From NCBI RefSeq assembly GCF_021401245.1, contig NZ_JACBFY010000010.1, forward strand, positions 62,001 to 126,000: DNA of 64,000 nt, written 5' to 3'. Position 1 is the stretch's first letter; each line of letters starts with the position of its first letter. The position numbers and the translations under genes were made by a program. The notes beneath the pieces are model-generated. The model was given only the letters and a program-made list of their open reading frames with translations, made no database searches and was not told the DNA's origin. The DNA comes from Pseudacidovorax sp. NFM-22. GTDB taxonomy: Bacteria > Pseudomonadota > Gammaproteobacteria > Burkholderiales > Burkholderiaceae_C. Below are positions 8,296-17,189 of the stretch, in pieces.

Positions 8296-9444
8296 ATGAA
8301 CGACTGCCGCCACTTCCTCCCCGCCTGGCGCGCCACGGCCCTGGCCGTGCTGCGCGACCCCGGCGTGCTGCTGATCCTGCTGCTCGCGCCGGTGATCTAC
8401 GGCTTCTTCTATCCCTGGCCCTACGGCACCGAGGCGGTCACGCGCGTGCCCGTCGCGGTGGTGGACCAGGACGGCAGCAACCTCTCGCGCCAGATCGTCC
8501 GCTTTGCGCAGGCCAGCCCGCGCATCGACGTGCGGCTGGTGACCGGCGACGAGCAGGCCGCGCGGCAGGCGCTGTGGCGCGGCGAGATCGAGGGCTACGC
8601 CCTGCTGCCGCGCGACCTCAAGCGCGACGTGGTGCGCGGCGCGGCGGTGGGCGTGACCATCGAGGGCAACGGCGCGTACGCGCTGCTCAACAAGTCGGTG
8701 CTCTATGGCTTCTCGGAAGCGGTGGGCACGGTGTCGGCCGGCATCGAGATCCGCCGCCTGCAGGCCGCCGGCCAGAGCGCGCCGCAGGCCCAGGCCAGCC
8801 GCAGCCCGCTGAACACGCAGCTGGTGCCACTGTTCAACCCGACCGAGGGCTACGGCAGCTATGTGGTGCCGGCGGTGGCGCTGCTGATCCTGCACCAGAC
8901 GCTGCTGATGGGCTGCGCCATGCTGGCCGGCACCTGGGCCGAGGCCGACCGGCTGCGCGCCCGGCCTGCCGCCTGGCTGGGGCGGCTCGTGGCGCTGTCG
9001 GGCTTCGGGCTGCTGACGGGGCTGTTCTTCTTCGGCTGGATCTTCCTGCTGCAGGACTATCCGCGCGGCGGCAACCCGCCGGCGGCCGCGCTGCTGCTCG
9101 CCTTCTACGTGCCCACGGTCTGCGCGCTGGGCCTGCTGCTGGGCTGCTGGCTGCGCGACCGCGAACGCGCGCTGCAGGTGATCCTGTTCAGCTCGCTGCC
9201 GCTGGCCTTCCTCTCTGGCTTCTCCTGGCCGAGCGAGGCGCTGCCGGTGCCGCTGCAGTGGCTGGGCGGCTGGCTGCCGAGCACGGCGGGCATCCAGGCG
9301 TCGCTGCGGCTCAACCAGATGGGCGCGCCGCTGGCGGACGTGCTGCCCTGGCTGGGCAAGCTGGCCGCGGTATTCGGCGTGGCGCTGGCCGGGCTGCTGT
9401 GGGCGGGGCGGGCGCGAGACGCCGGGCCAAACCCACGCCGTTGA
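8296..9444 (+). CDS. ABC-2 type transporter permease (second of two)
   Basis: A 382-residue inner-membrane protein, a paralogue of the preceding gene. It has an N-terminal helix around residues 15-38, an extracytoplasmic domain with the shared patterns [20 protein letters not shown] and GTVSAGIEI, then five to six C-terminal membrane helices. Together the two permeases would form a heterodimeric translocation pore. A repeat-bearing gap of 130 bases separates them. There is no downstream ATPase: the next gene is fumC, with its own start region. Confidence 0.85.
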   Translation: MNDCRHFLPAWRATALAVLRDPGVLLILLLAPVIYGFFYPWPYGTEAVTRVPVAVVDQDGSNLSRQIVRFAQASPRIDVRLVTGDEQAARQALWRGEIEGYALLPRDLKRDVVRGAAVGVTIEGNGAYALLNKSVLYGFSEAVGTVSAGIEIRRLQAAGQSAPQAQASRSPLNTQLVPLFNPTEGYGSYVVPAVALLILHQTLLMGCAMLAGTWAEADRLRARPAAWLGRLVALSGFGLLTGLFFFGWIFLLQDYPRGGNPPAAALLLAFYVPTVCALGLLLGCWLRDRERALQVILFSSLPLAFLSGFSWPSEALPVPLQWLGGWLPSTAGIQASLRLNQMGAPLADVLPWLGKLAAVFGVALAGLLWAGRARDAGPNPRR

Positions 9445-9506
9445 GAATTTCTCTCATCGCGGGGGATACTGGCGGACTTTTCCCTCCACCCTCCGACACT
9501 CGCGCC

Positions 9507-10898
9507 ATGAGCACCAGCACCCGCATCGAGAAAGACACCTTCGGTCCCATCGAGGTCCCTGCCGACCATCTGTGGGGCGCGCAGACGCAGCGCTCGCTGC
9601 AGAACTTCGACATCTCGGGCGAGCGCCAGCCGCTGGAGATCATCCAGGCGCTGGCCCTGGTGAAGCGGGCCTCGGCCGTCGTCAACCAGCAGCTGGGCCT
9701 GCAGGACGCCAAGAAGACCGACGCCATCGTCGCCGCCGCCGACGAAGTGCTGGCCGGCAAGCATCCCCACGAATTCCCGCTCGTGGTGTGGCAGACCGGC
9801 TCGGGCACGCAGAGCAACATGAACGTCAACGAGGTGCTGGCCAACCGCGCGAGCGAGCTGCTCGGCGGCCAGCGCGGCGAAGGCCGCCTGGTGCATCCCA
9901 ACGACGACGTCAACCGCAGCCAGTCGAGCAACGACGTCTTTCCCACCGCCATGCACGTGGCGGCCGTGCAGGCGCTCACGCACAAGCTGCTGCCGGCCAT
10001 CGGCAAGCTGCGCGCCACGCTGGCGAAGAAGTCCGAGGACTTCATGGACATCGTGAAGATCGGCCGCACCCACCTGCAGGACGCCACGCCCCTGACGCTG
10101 GGCCAGGAGGTCTCGGGCTGGGTCGCCCAACTGGACCAGAACGAGCGCCACGTGCGCGCCGCCCTGCCCCACCTGTGCGAGCTGGCCCTGGGCGGCACCG
10201 CGGTGGGCACCGGCCTGAACGCGCCCAAGGGCTATGCCGAGGGCGTGGCCGCCGAGCTGGCCCGCCTGACCGGCCTGCCCTTCGTCACCGCGCCGAGCAA
10301 GTTCGAGGTGATGGCTGCCTGCGACGCCTTCGTGCATGCGCACGGCGCGCTCAAGACCCTGGCTGCCAGCATGAACAAGATCGCCAACGACGTGCGCTGG
10401 CTGGCGAGCGGCCCGCGCAGCGGCATCGGCGAGCTGAGCATTCCCGAGAACGAGCCGGGCTCGTCGATCATGCCCGGCAAGGTCAACCCGACGCAGAGCG
10501 AGGCCGTGACCATGCTGGCCGCGCAGGTGATGGGCAACGACGTGGCCATCAACATCGGCGGCATGTCGGGCAACTTCGAGCTGAACGTGTTCCGCCCCAT
10601 GGTGGCCCACAACTTTCTGCAGAGCGTGCGCCTGCTGGCCGACGGCATCGTGAGCTTCAACGACCACTGCGCCGTCGGCATCGAGCCCAACCGCGACCGC
10701 ATCGCCGAGCTGGTGAGCCGCTCGCTGATGCTGGTGACGGCGCTGAACACGCACATCGGCTACGACAAGGCGGCCTACATCGCCAAGAAGGCGCACAAGG
10801 AAGGCACCAGCCTGCGCGAGGCGGCCATCGCCTCGGGGCACCTGACGGGCGAGCAGTTCGACCAGTGGGTGATTCCCGAGAACATGACCGGCCGCTGA
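9507..10898 (+). CDS. fumC: class II fumarate hydratase
   Basis: A 463-residue fumarase, close to the usual length of the family. It catalyses reversible hydration of fumarate to L-malate in the TCA cycle, in the cytoplasm, as a homotetramer without iron-sulfur clusters. The superfamily signature [11 protein letters not shown] is present around residues 317-327, along with the substrate-binding [13 protein letters not shown] and [11 protein letters not shown] motifs. The start was taken at the ATG giving [13 protein letters not shown], the standard N-terminus. It probably has its own promoter in the 62-base gap, which contains a short GAGAA-T-TTCTC palindrome (9443-9453). Confidence 0.97.
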   Translation: MSTSTRIEKDTFGPIEVPADHLWGAQTQRSLQNFDISGERQPLEIIQALALVKRASAVVNQQLGLQDAKKTDAIVAAADEVLAGKHPHEFPLVVWQTGSGTQSNMNVNEVLANRASELLGGQRGEGRLVHPNDDVNRSQSSNDVFPTAMHVAAVQALTHKLLPAIGKLRATLAKKSEDFMDIVKIGRTHLQDATPLTLGQEVSGWVAQLDQNERHVRAALPHLCELALGGTAVGTGLNAPKGYAEGVAAELARLTGLPFVTAPSKFEVMAACDAFVHAHGALKTLAASMNKIANDVRWLASGPRSGIGELSIPENEPGSSIMPGKVNPTQSEAVTMLAAQVMGNDVAINIGGMSGNFELNVFRPMVAHNFLQSVRLLADGIVSFNDHCAVGIEPNRDRIAELVSRSLMLVTALNTHIGYDKAAYIAKKAHKEGTSLREAAIASGHLTGEQFDQWVIPENMTGR

Positions 10899-10929
10899 GC
10901 ACCCGCATTCGCCTGCAGGAGCCCTCCGT

Positions 10930-12663
10930 TTGAGCCACCGCCGCCAGGACGCCGACATGGCGCCGACCGACGTCCCGACGCCTGGCGCACCGCGCCGCGC
11001 CAAGGCTTGGCCGTTGCTGGCCCTGGTCGCCATCGCCACCGGCTTCGTGGTGCTGGGCCACGACGGTCGGCGGGTGGCGCAGATGCTGGTGCTGCTGCTG
11101 CCCGCGCTGGCCTGGATGGCCTGGCCGGTGCGCAGCCTGGCGGTGCACCGCGCGCGGCGGGTGGCGGTGCTGGCGGCGGTGATGGCCTTCGCGGCCGACG
11201 GCGTGGTGCGGGCCTATCTGCTGGACACCTACCAGTCCGCGCCCGACGGCGCGGTGGTGCTGGGCGCGCTGGCCAACACCAATGCGCGGGAAAGCGGCGA
11301 GTACCTGCAGATGCACTGGCGCACCGCCGCGCTGTGGTGCGCGGTGCTGGGGGCGGCCGGTTATGCCGTATGGCGGCTCACGGCCTACGGGCGTCGCCGC
11401 CGCATCGCCATGGCCGCAGGAGCGCCACGCGATGCCATCGATGGCGGTGCGGCAGGCACGCCGGTCGAGATCGAGGTCGCGCCCCACCGCGCCTGGCTGG
11501 CCCTGCTCGTGGTGGCCTTCGCCTTCGGTGCCCTGGCGCATGCCAGCAAGCCCTGGCGGCGGCTGCATCCGGTGGTCTTCTGGACGCAGTGGGTCGACGA
11601 TGCGGGCGACCTGCGCACCACCTGGGCCGACCAGCAGCGCATGCGCGACGCCGCCCTGCAGCACGCCCACGCGGCGGCGCCACAGGTGACGCGCGCAGGC
11701 CCGTCGACGGTGGTGCTGGTCATCACCGACAGCATCAACCGCGACAACCTGGGCCTGTACGGCTACGGCCGCAACACCACGCCGCGCCTGGCGGCCGCGC
11801 AGGGGCGCGAACCGCAGCAGATGACGGTGCTGCGCCATGCCTGGTCGGTGGACGCGAGCACGCTGCCCGCCATGGCCAACATGATGCGATTCGGCCAGCC
11901 CACGGCCGCCGACGCGCAGCACCTGCTGCCGCTGGCGCGTGCGGCCGGCTACAAGGTCTGGTGGATGAGCAACCACGACGACGTGGCCATCGAGCAGCAG
12001 CATGCGCGCCTCGCCGACGAGGTCGAGATCGTCAACCGCGTGCCGGGCCGCGCCAGCGCCTCGCTCGATGGCGAACTGCTCGACTGCGTGCAGGAGGCCC
12101 TGGCCGACCCGGCCGAGCGCAAGCTGATCGTGGTGCACCTGCTGGGCGCGCATCCGCATTACCGGCTGCGCTTTCCGGGCACGCAGGAGAACCCCTTCGA
12201 CGACACGGTGGACGCCGTCGAGTCGGACCTGATCGCCAAGGGCCGCCCGGCGTGGGTGCGGCGCTTCCGGCAGGACTACGACAACGCCCTGCTGTACCAC
12301 GACTTCGTGGTGGCCGAGACGCTGCAGCTCACGCGCACCGTGGGGCGCCTGGCCGAATACCGGGCCTGGGTCTACGTCTCGGACCACGGCCAGGAGGTGG
12401 GCCACGGCAGCGACCATGTGGGCCACAGCCCGAGCACGGCCTCGGGGTACCGCATTCCGGCCATCGTATGGCGCAACCAGGTGCCAGCCGATGCGGCATC
12501 GGTGGCCGAACGTCCCTTCCGCGCGGACTGGCTGGGGTGGACGATGGCCGACCTGCTGGCCCTGCAGTGGAAGGGCCAGGTCGCGGGGCGCGATGTGCTG
12601 GCAGCCGACTACCGGTGGGAGGCGCCGGTGCTGCCGGTGAAGGTGCAGTCGTATTTGGATTGA
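10930..12663 (+). CDS. EptA/CptA-like phosphoethanolamine transferase (sulfatase fold)
   Basis: A 577-residue inner-membrane enzyme with about four to five N-terminal helices (residues 20-200) and a periplasmic sulfatase/alkaline-phosphatase-type domain. Metal-site motifs are VITDSINRDNLGLYGYG near residue 260, the nucleophile region VDASTLPAMANMM near 310, and VYVSDHGQEVGHGSDHVG near 480. Family members move phosphoethanolamine from phosphatidylethanolamine to lipid A or core sugars, which can lower sensitivity to cationic peptides; the acceptor here is unknown. The TTG start has a good AGGAG site 8 bases upstream; an ATG nine codons later also has a site, so the start is uncertain. Confidence 0.82.
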   Translation: MSHRRQDADMAPTDVPTPGAPRRAKAWPLLALVAIATGFVVLGHDGRRVAQMLVLLLPALAWMAWPVRSLAVHRARRVAVLAAVMAFAADGVVRAYLLDTYQSAPDGAVVLGALANTNARESGEYLQMHWRTAALWCAVLGAAGYAVWRLTAYGRRRRIAMAAGAPRDAIDGGAAGTPVEIEVAPHRAWLALLVVAFAFGALAHASKPWRRLHPVVFWTQWVDDAGDLRTTWADQQRMRDAALQHAHAAAPQVTRAGPSTVVLVITDSINRDNLGLYGYGRNTTPRLAAAQGREPQQMTVLRHAWSVDASTLPAMANMMRFGQPTAADAQHLLPLARAAGYKVWWMSNHDDVAIEQQHARLADEVEIVNRVPGRASASLDGELLDCVQEALADPAERKLIVVHLLGAHPHYRLRFPGTQENPFDDTVDAVESDLIAKGRPAWVRRFRQDYDNALLYHDFVVAETLQLTRTVGRLAEYRAWVYVSDHGQEVGHGSDHVGHSPSTASGYRIPAIVWRNQVPADAASVAERPFRADWLGWTMADLLALQWKGQVAGRDVLAADYRWEAPVLPVKVQSYLD

Positions 12664-12740
12664 GGCGGCGGCTGTTTCCGTTGCTTCTGGCTGGTGCTGC
12701 TTCCGTCGGGACTCGTGCAGGCACCAGCGTTCGGGGTGCG

Positions 12741-12985
12741 CGCCGGTGTCGGGCTCAGGGTGCGCGGGCTCATACGGGGTCGGTCGGCCCTGCGGGCCGA
12801 CTCCGCTGCGGTGCTCGGACAGACGGGCCGCGGCATAACTCGCTAGGCGCTTCGCGCTGCGCTCAAACAAACGCCGCGAGTCAGTTCACGAAGCAGGCCT
12901 GTCCTTCGGCAGGCCTGCAGCCCGTCCATCCTGCGCGCCTCGCCGACCCCGAAATCGCCCACGCACCCTGAGCCCGACACCGGCG
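12741..12985. repeat. nested inverted-repeat module, left copy
   Basis: A perfect 24-bp inverted repeat (12741-12764 against 12962-12985) frames an internal element of about 160 bp (12783-12943). Inside the element are smaller perfect dyads: GTCGGCC/GGCCGAC (12783-12801) and GCAGGCCTG/CAGGCCTGC around a TCCTTCGG loop (about 12894-12921). No convincing coding frame is present. The internal element recurs in opposite orientation at 13221-13389. It could be a miniature mobile element or a structured RNA; no transposase is nearby. Confidence 0.85.
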
Positions 12986-13027
12986 CGTGGAAGCTGGCGT
13001 GGGTGTTCCGGGGTACCCGGTCTTGCT

Positions 13028-13141
13028 CCCTCTCCCCTTGCGGGAGAGGGCGGGGGAGAGGGGGAACGGTGGCATCCAAGACGAGCAGCGGTGGTGTGAC
13101 CGCCCCCTCTCCCCAACCCCTCTCCCACGAGGGGAGAGGGG
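13028..13141. repeat. inverted pair of CCCTCTCCC palindromes
   Basis: Two units of the dispersed palindrome in opposite orientation. The first has arms at 13028-13036 and 13042-13050 with a G-rich tail after it. The second has a C-rich tail first, then arms at 13117-13126 and 13132-13141. The tails face each other, as in REP-pair (BIME-like) arrangements. The pair lies between the left and right nested modules. Confidence 0.85.
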
Positions 13142-13181
13142 CTACGCGCAGCAGTCATGCCGGCCGATCATCCGCAACGCA

Positions 13182-13436
13182 GGCCCTGGCGCCGGTGAGG
13201 GCGTGGCGGCGCGCCTGTGGGGCGCCGAGGAGCGCAGGGCGGACGGGCTGCAGGCCTGCCGGAGGACAGGCCTGCTTCGTGAACTGACTCGCGGCATTTG
13301 TCCGAGCAGAGTGAACGCAGTGAACGTCGCGAGTTATGCCGCGGCCCGTCCGTCCGAGCACCGCAGGGAAGTCGGCGCGCAGCGCCGACCGCCCCACTTG
13401 AAGCGCCGACACGCCCTCACCGGCGCCAGGGCCGGA
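13182..13436. repeat. nested inverted-repeat module, right copy
   Basis: The ~165-bp element (13221-13389) is the reverse complement of the left copy with scattered differences. It is framed by its own near-perfect ~30-bp inverted repeat (13182-13213 against 13404-13436), whose sequence differs from the left frame apart from a shared GCGCCGGTG core. Two copies of one core, each inside a different inverted frame, suggest either cruciform-prone elements that duplicate and diverge, or a structured transcript. Confidence 0.85.
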
Positions 13437-13444
13437 CCATCGCC

Positions 13445-13591
13445 CACTCGCCACTCGCCACTCGCCACTCGCCACTACCCACTACCCACTACCACGGACC
13501 ACGGACCACGGACCACGGACCACGGACCACGAGCTACGAGCTACGAGCTACGAGCTACGAGCTACGAGCTACGAGCTACGAGCTACAAACT
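13445..13591. repeat. heptanucleotide array with four successive unit types
   Basis: An uninterrupted run of 7-base units: CACTCGC x4 (13445-13472), CACTACC x3 (13473-13493), ACGGACC x5 (13494-13528), ACGAGCT x8 (13529-13584), and one degenerate ACAAACT. Each block is internally perfect and the heptamer period is kept at every change of motif. Read on the minus strand the units are AGCTCGT, GGTCCGT, GGGTAGT and GGCGAGT, all sharing G at position 2 and GT at the end. Frames through it give low-complexity peptides only. It lies downstream of the katE terminator. Confidence 0.95.
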
Positions 13592-13643
13592 GCCAGCTTT
13601 CGCCAAAGGACCGCGGATCACGATCCCTCATACCGCCAAAAGC

Positions 13644-13680
13644 AAAAGAGCCGACACGGCATCACCGCGTCGGCTCTTTT
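13644..13680 (-). terminator. rho-independent terminator of katE
   Basis: A 12-bp perfect stem (13644-13656 region against 13669-13680) with GAGCCGAC arms, a short CGG/CCG inner pairing, and T-runs on both sides, so it can also act for plus-strand transcripts. It sits 27 bases beyond the katE stop codon. Confidence 0.85.
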
Positions 13681-13706
13681 CAGCGAAAGACCAGCGAAGA
13701 ACAGGC

Positions 13707-15890
13707 TCAGGCCGGCACAGCCTCGACCCCTGCACGATCCCAGTGCCGGTGCTTGGCGATCGCGGCCACGAATGTCTGCGCGATGCCCTGTGCCTCTTCG
13801 TTCTCACCCAACTGCTGAGCCGGCGTCGCTGCCACCACCACGCCGGCCGGCGCGTCAGTCTCGCCCTCTTCCACACCGACCGAGGCCAGCAGCTGCGCCC
13901 CCTCGCCCACCACGCAGATGGACTTGAGATGCTTGAAGGCCTCCAGCACGAAGTGCTGGGCCTCGCCATTGGCCATCAGCGTCTTGGCGTTCTCGGCGCC
14001 CGCGGGCACCAGCACCGCATCGAACATCACCGACGGCATGTTGGTGAAGGTGGCATCCACCTCGACCTGCCGCTTCGATGCGCTCGTCACGCTGCCCAGA
14101 CGCGGACCCACGACCTTGCACATCGCACCGGCCGACTCCAGCGCTTCGCGGATCGGCTTGAGCGACGCCGAATCGACGCCGTCGCTCACCAGGATCGCGA
14201 TCTTGCGCGTCTTGATGCTGCCGTCGCCGGTGCCGATCATGCTCAGCGCAGGCGATTCCTCGATCGGCAGGTTGATGCGCGCCTCGCGGTAGCCGGCCTG
14301 GCCGGCCGCGGCCTTGGCGTCGGGCGACTCGATGCCCAGGGGCTCGGCCACGCGGCGGGCCAGCTTTTCGTCCACATGGGCCAGGTTGTCCACCATGCGC
14401 TGGCGCACGGCGGGCACGTCCACCTTCGACAGTTCGAAGCGGAAGGCCGCGATGATGTGCTCCTTCTCCACGGCCGTCTGGCTGTTGAAGAACAGGCGCG
14501 CCTGCGTGAAGTGGTCGTCGAAGCTCTCGCTGCGGCGGCGCACCTTGGGCGACTCGACCGTCTCGGGGTAGGTCTGGAAGCCTTCGCTGTCGCCATCGAC
14601 GCGGAACTCCGCGCCATTGCCCAGCGAGTTCGGCTCGTACGCCACTTGCCCGCGCGAGATGGTCTGGCGGTGCATGCCGTCGCGCTGGAAGTTGTGGAAG
14701 GGGCAGACGCCGCGGTTGATCGGCAACTCGTGGAAATTGGGGCCACCCAGACGCGACAGCTGCGTGTCGGTGTAGCTGAACAGCCGGCCCTGCAGCAGCG
14801 GGTCGTTGCTGAAGTCGATGCCCGGCACCACGTGGCCGGGGTGGAACGCGACCTGCTCGGTCTCGGCGAAGAAGTTGTCGGGGTTGCGGTTGAGCACCAT
14901 CTTGCCCACGGGCGTGACGGGCACCATCTCTTCGGGGATCAGCTTGGTCGGGTCCAGCAGGTCGAAGCCCAGCGAATGCTCCTTGTCCTGCGGGATCAGC
15001 TGCATGCCCAGCTCCCACTCCGGGAAGTCGCCGTTCTCGATGGCTTCCCACAGGTCGCGGCGGTGGAAGTCCGGGTCCTTGCCCGCGATCTTCTGCGCCT
15101 CGTCCCAGACCAGGGCATGGCTGCCCAGCTTGGGCTTCCAGTGGAACTTGACGAAGTGCGCATCGCCCCGGCTGTTGACCAGGCGGAAGGTGTGCACGCC
15201 GAAGCCCTGCATCATGCGCAGGCTGCGGGGGATGGCGCGGTCGCTCATGGCCCACATCAGCATGTGGGTGGTCTCGGGCATCAGCGAGGCGAAGTCCCAG
15301 AAGGTGTCGTGCGCGCTGGCCGCCTGCGGCATGCCGTGGTGCGGCTCCTGCTTGACGGCATGGACCAGGTCGGGGAACTTCATCGCGTCCTGGATGAAGA
15401 ACACCGGGATGTTGTTGCCCACCAGGTCCCAGATGCCTTCCTGCGTGTAGAACTTGACCGAGAAGCCGCGCACGTCGCGCACCGTATCGGCCGAGCTGGA
15501 GCCGCCGGCCACGGTGGAGAAGCGCACGAACACGGGCGTCTTCAGCGACGGGTCGTTCAGCAGGCCGGCGCGCGTGAACTGCGACATCGACTTGTAGACC
15601 TGGAAGTAGCCGTGCGCCGCACTGCCACGCGCATGCACCACCCGCTCGGGAATGCGCTCGTGGTCGAAGTGCGTGATCTTCTCGCGCAGGATGAAGTCTT
15701 CCAGCAGCGTCGGGCCGCGCACGCCCGCCTTGAGCGAGTTGTGGTTGTCGGCGATCCGCGTCCCCTGGTTGGTGCTCAGGTGCGGCAGCGGCAGCTCGGC
15801 GGTGGAGCCGGCCAGTTGCTCGATCTTGGCGTTCGTGGTCTCGGCCGTACGGCCGCGGCGCGGGGCGGGGGACTTGCTCTTGGTGGGCAT
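13707..15890 (-). CDS. katE: large-subunit catalase HPII
   Basis: A 727-residue clade-2 monofunctional catalase, slightly shorter than Escherichia coli HPII (753). It splits hydrogen peroxide to water and oxygen using heme. The catalase core has the distal-side [14 protein letters not shown] motif near residue 90 and the proximal heme-ligand region [18 protein letters not shown] near residue 375. The C-terminal ~150 residues form the DJ-1/glutaminase-like domain typical of large catalases ([16 protein letters not shown]). The start is the ATG giving [13 protein letters not shown]. It ends just before a strong terminator and lies 29 bases downstream of a small membrane-protein gene on the same strand. 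Confidence 0.96.
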   Translation of the reverse strand: MPTKSKSPAPRRGRTAETTNAKIEQLAGSTAELPLPHLSTNQGTRIADNHNSLKAGVRGPTLLEDFILREKITHFDHERIPERVVHARGSAAHGYFQVYKSMSQFTRAGLLNDPSLKTPVFVRFSTVAGGSSSADTVRDVRGFSVKFYTQEGIWDLVGNNIPVFFIQDAMKFPDLVHAVKQEPHHGMPQAASAHDTFWDFASLMPETTHMLMWAMSDRAIPRSLRMMQGFGVHTFRLVNSRGDAHFVKFHWKPKLGSHALVWDEAQKIAGKDPDFHRRDLWEAIENGDFPEWELGMQLIPQDKEHSLGFDLLDPTKLIPEEMVPVTPVGKMVLNRNPDNFFAETEQVAFHPGHVVPGIDFSNDPLLQGRLFSYTDTQLSRLGGPNFHELPINRGVCPFHNFQRDGMHRQTISRGQVAYEPNSLGNGAEFRVDGDSEGFQTYPETVESPKVRRRSESFDDHFTQARLFFNSQTAVEKEHIIAAFRFELSKVDVPAVRQRMVDNLAHVDEKLARRVAEPLGIESPDAKAAAGQAGYREARINLPIEESPALSMIGTGDGSIKTRKIAILVSDGVDSASLKPIREALESAGAMCKVVGPRLGSVTSASKRQVEVDATFTNMPSVMFDAVLVPAGAENAKTLMANGEAQHFVLEAFKHLKSICVVGEGAQLLASVGVEEGETDAPAGVVVAATPAQQLGENEEAQGIAQTFVAAIAKHRHWDRAGVEAVPA

Positions 15891-15919
15891 CGGGTGCGTG
15901 GAGAAGGGGGTGGGGCCGC

Positions 15920-16069
15920 TCAGCCGGCTTCGTTGTCGAGGAACACGTCGACGGCGTTGACCAGGGCGACCAGGGCGATCACGGCGGTCATGCCGGCGAC
16001 GCCCCAGACCAGGAATTCGTCCAGCCAGGCGCTGTTGAGTGCGCTGACAAGGGCAGAGGTCAGTTCCAT
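15920..16069 (-). CDS. 49-residue single-pass membrane protein upstream of katE
   Basis: A short open frame with an AGGA site about 6 bases before its ATG. It encodes an acidic N-terminal segment, one hydrophobic helix (about residues 20-43, rich in Ala, Val, Leu) and the acidic tail FLDNEAG. I do not recognise a family. Its position 29 bases upstream of katE on the same strand suggests co-transcription. It may be a small stress-associated membrane protein or a leader ORF. Coding status rests on the ribosome site and the coherent helix, so it is less certain than for neighbours. Confidence 0.55.
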   Translation of the reverse strand: MELTSALVSALNSAWLDEFLVWGVAGMTAVIALVALVNAVDVFLDNEAG

Positions 16070-16370
16070 GGGAATCCTGCTTCGAGAAGGAAGTTGGGTG
16101 GGGACGCAGGCCGCTTCGTGCGAGGCATGCCCCTGACAGGTGGGCCGCGAATGTGACAAAGCGTAGGCCCGCGGTTCCGCCGGACGCGTAGTGACGCCAC
16201 GCCGGCAGATGTGGGAGTGCCGAGCCCGACAAGGTAGGACATGGCCGACGCGCGGCGCACGCCTACACGGCGGGGCGCGAAGGCCTGTGGCACGAACGGT
16301 GCAAGGCCGCCTACGCTCACGCACCCGCGCCGCGACAGTCCACCTCGGACGAAGGCCGCCCTCCTCTCCC
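16070..16370. other. divergent intergenic region
   Basis: About 300 bases between the small membrane-protein gene and the transglutaminase-like gene, which diverge. Both promoters should lie here, but I see no clear -35/-10 pair, no strong dyad and no supported small gene. Confidence 0.5.
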
Positions 16371-17189
16371 ATGCTCATCCGCATCGGCTACGACATCGAA
16401 CTGGCCCTGGCCGGGCCCACGGCCGTGGTCTACCTGCTGCAGGTGCACCCGGACCGCGCGCACGACCTCGTCGCGCCCGAGCATCCGGTGGTCGATCCCC
16501 CCTTCTGGACCGACCACTACGTCGACGGCTTCGGCAACCGCTGCGCCCGCGTGCGGGTGCCGGCCGGCCAGCACCGGCTGCGCCTGCACGGCCAGGCCAC
16601 CATCCACGACCCGGGTTGGCCCGACCAGCAGGACTGGGGCGCCGTGCAGCATCCGGTGGACGAGCTGCCGCCCCAGACGCTGGCCTTCCTGCTGCCCAGC
16701 CGCTATTGCGAGGTGGACAGCGAGCTGCTGGCCTTCGCCTGGGGCCAGTTCGGCCAGACGCCGCTGGGCTGGGCCCGGGTGCAGGCCATCTGCGACTGGG
16801 TGCACCACCACATCCGCTTCGACTACGGCTGCGCCGACGCCGGCCGCACAGCCCTGGGCGGCTGGCGCCAGGGTGTGGGCGTGTGCCGCGACTATGCGCA
16901 CCTGGCGGTGGCGCTGTGCCGCTGCATGAACATTCCGGCCCGCTACGTCACGGGCTACCTGGGCGACATCGGCGTGCCGCCGGTGCCCTATCCCATGGAC
17001 TTCAGCGCCTGGTTCGAGGTCTACCTGGGCGGCCGCTGGCACACCTTCGACGCCCGCCACAACGTGCCGCGCATCGGCCGCGTGGTGATCGCCCGGGGTC
17101 GCGATGCCGCCGATGTGCCGATCACCATGGTGTTCGGCCAGCACCAGCTGAACCGCTTCGAGGTGATCACCGAGGAAGTCAGGGGCTGA
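16371..17189 (+). CDS. transglutaminase-like family protein
   Basis: A 272-residue protein of the bacterial transglutaminase-like superfamily (cysteine-peptidase fold). The expected nucleophile is Cys172 in GVGVCRDYAHLA, and the acid is Asp227 in HTFDARHN. The position that is often His in this motif (H-A-W) reads Ser-Ala-Trp at 212-214. That replacement occurs in related sequences, but it leaves the catalytic His uncertain; His224 (RWHTFD) is an alternative. There is no signal peptide, so it is probably cytoplasmic. Its 3' end overlaps the 3' end of ligD by 11 bases in a convergent arrangement. Function and substrate are unknown. Confidence 0.82.
   Translation: MLIRIGYDIELALAGPTAVVYLLQVHPDRAHDLVAPEHPVVDPPFWTDHYVDGFGNRCARVRVPAGQHRLRLHGQATIHDPGWPDQQDWGAVQHPVDELPPQTLAFLLPSRYCEVDSELLAFAWGQFGQTPLGWARVQAICDWVHHHIRFDYGCADAGRTALGGWRQGVGVCRDYAHLAVALCRCMNIPARYVTGYLGDIGVPPVPYPMDFSAWFEVYLGGRWHTFDARHNVPRIGRVVIARGRDAADVPITMVFGQHQLNRFEVITEEVRG

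Noticed and set aside
13445..13591. Heptamer array as a CRISPR-like array
   Set aside because: Units are 7 bases with no spacers and there are no cas genes in the window. It is a tandem microsatellite, not a repeat-spacer array.
12843..13927. Several open frames across the repeat island, some reading SEQSERSERREL-like peptides
   Set aside because: They are translations of inverted and tandem repeats, lack ribosome sites and overlap one another.
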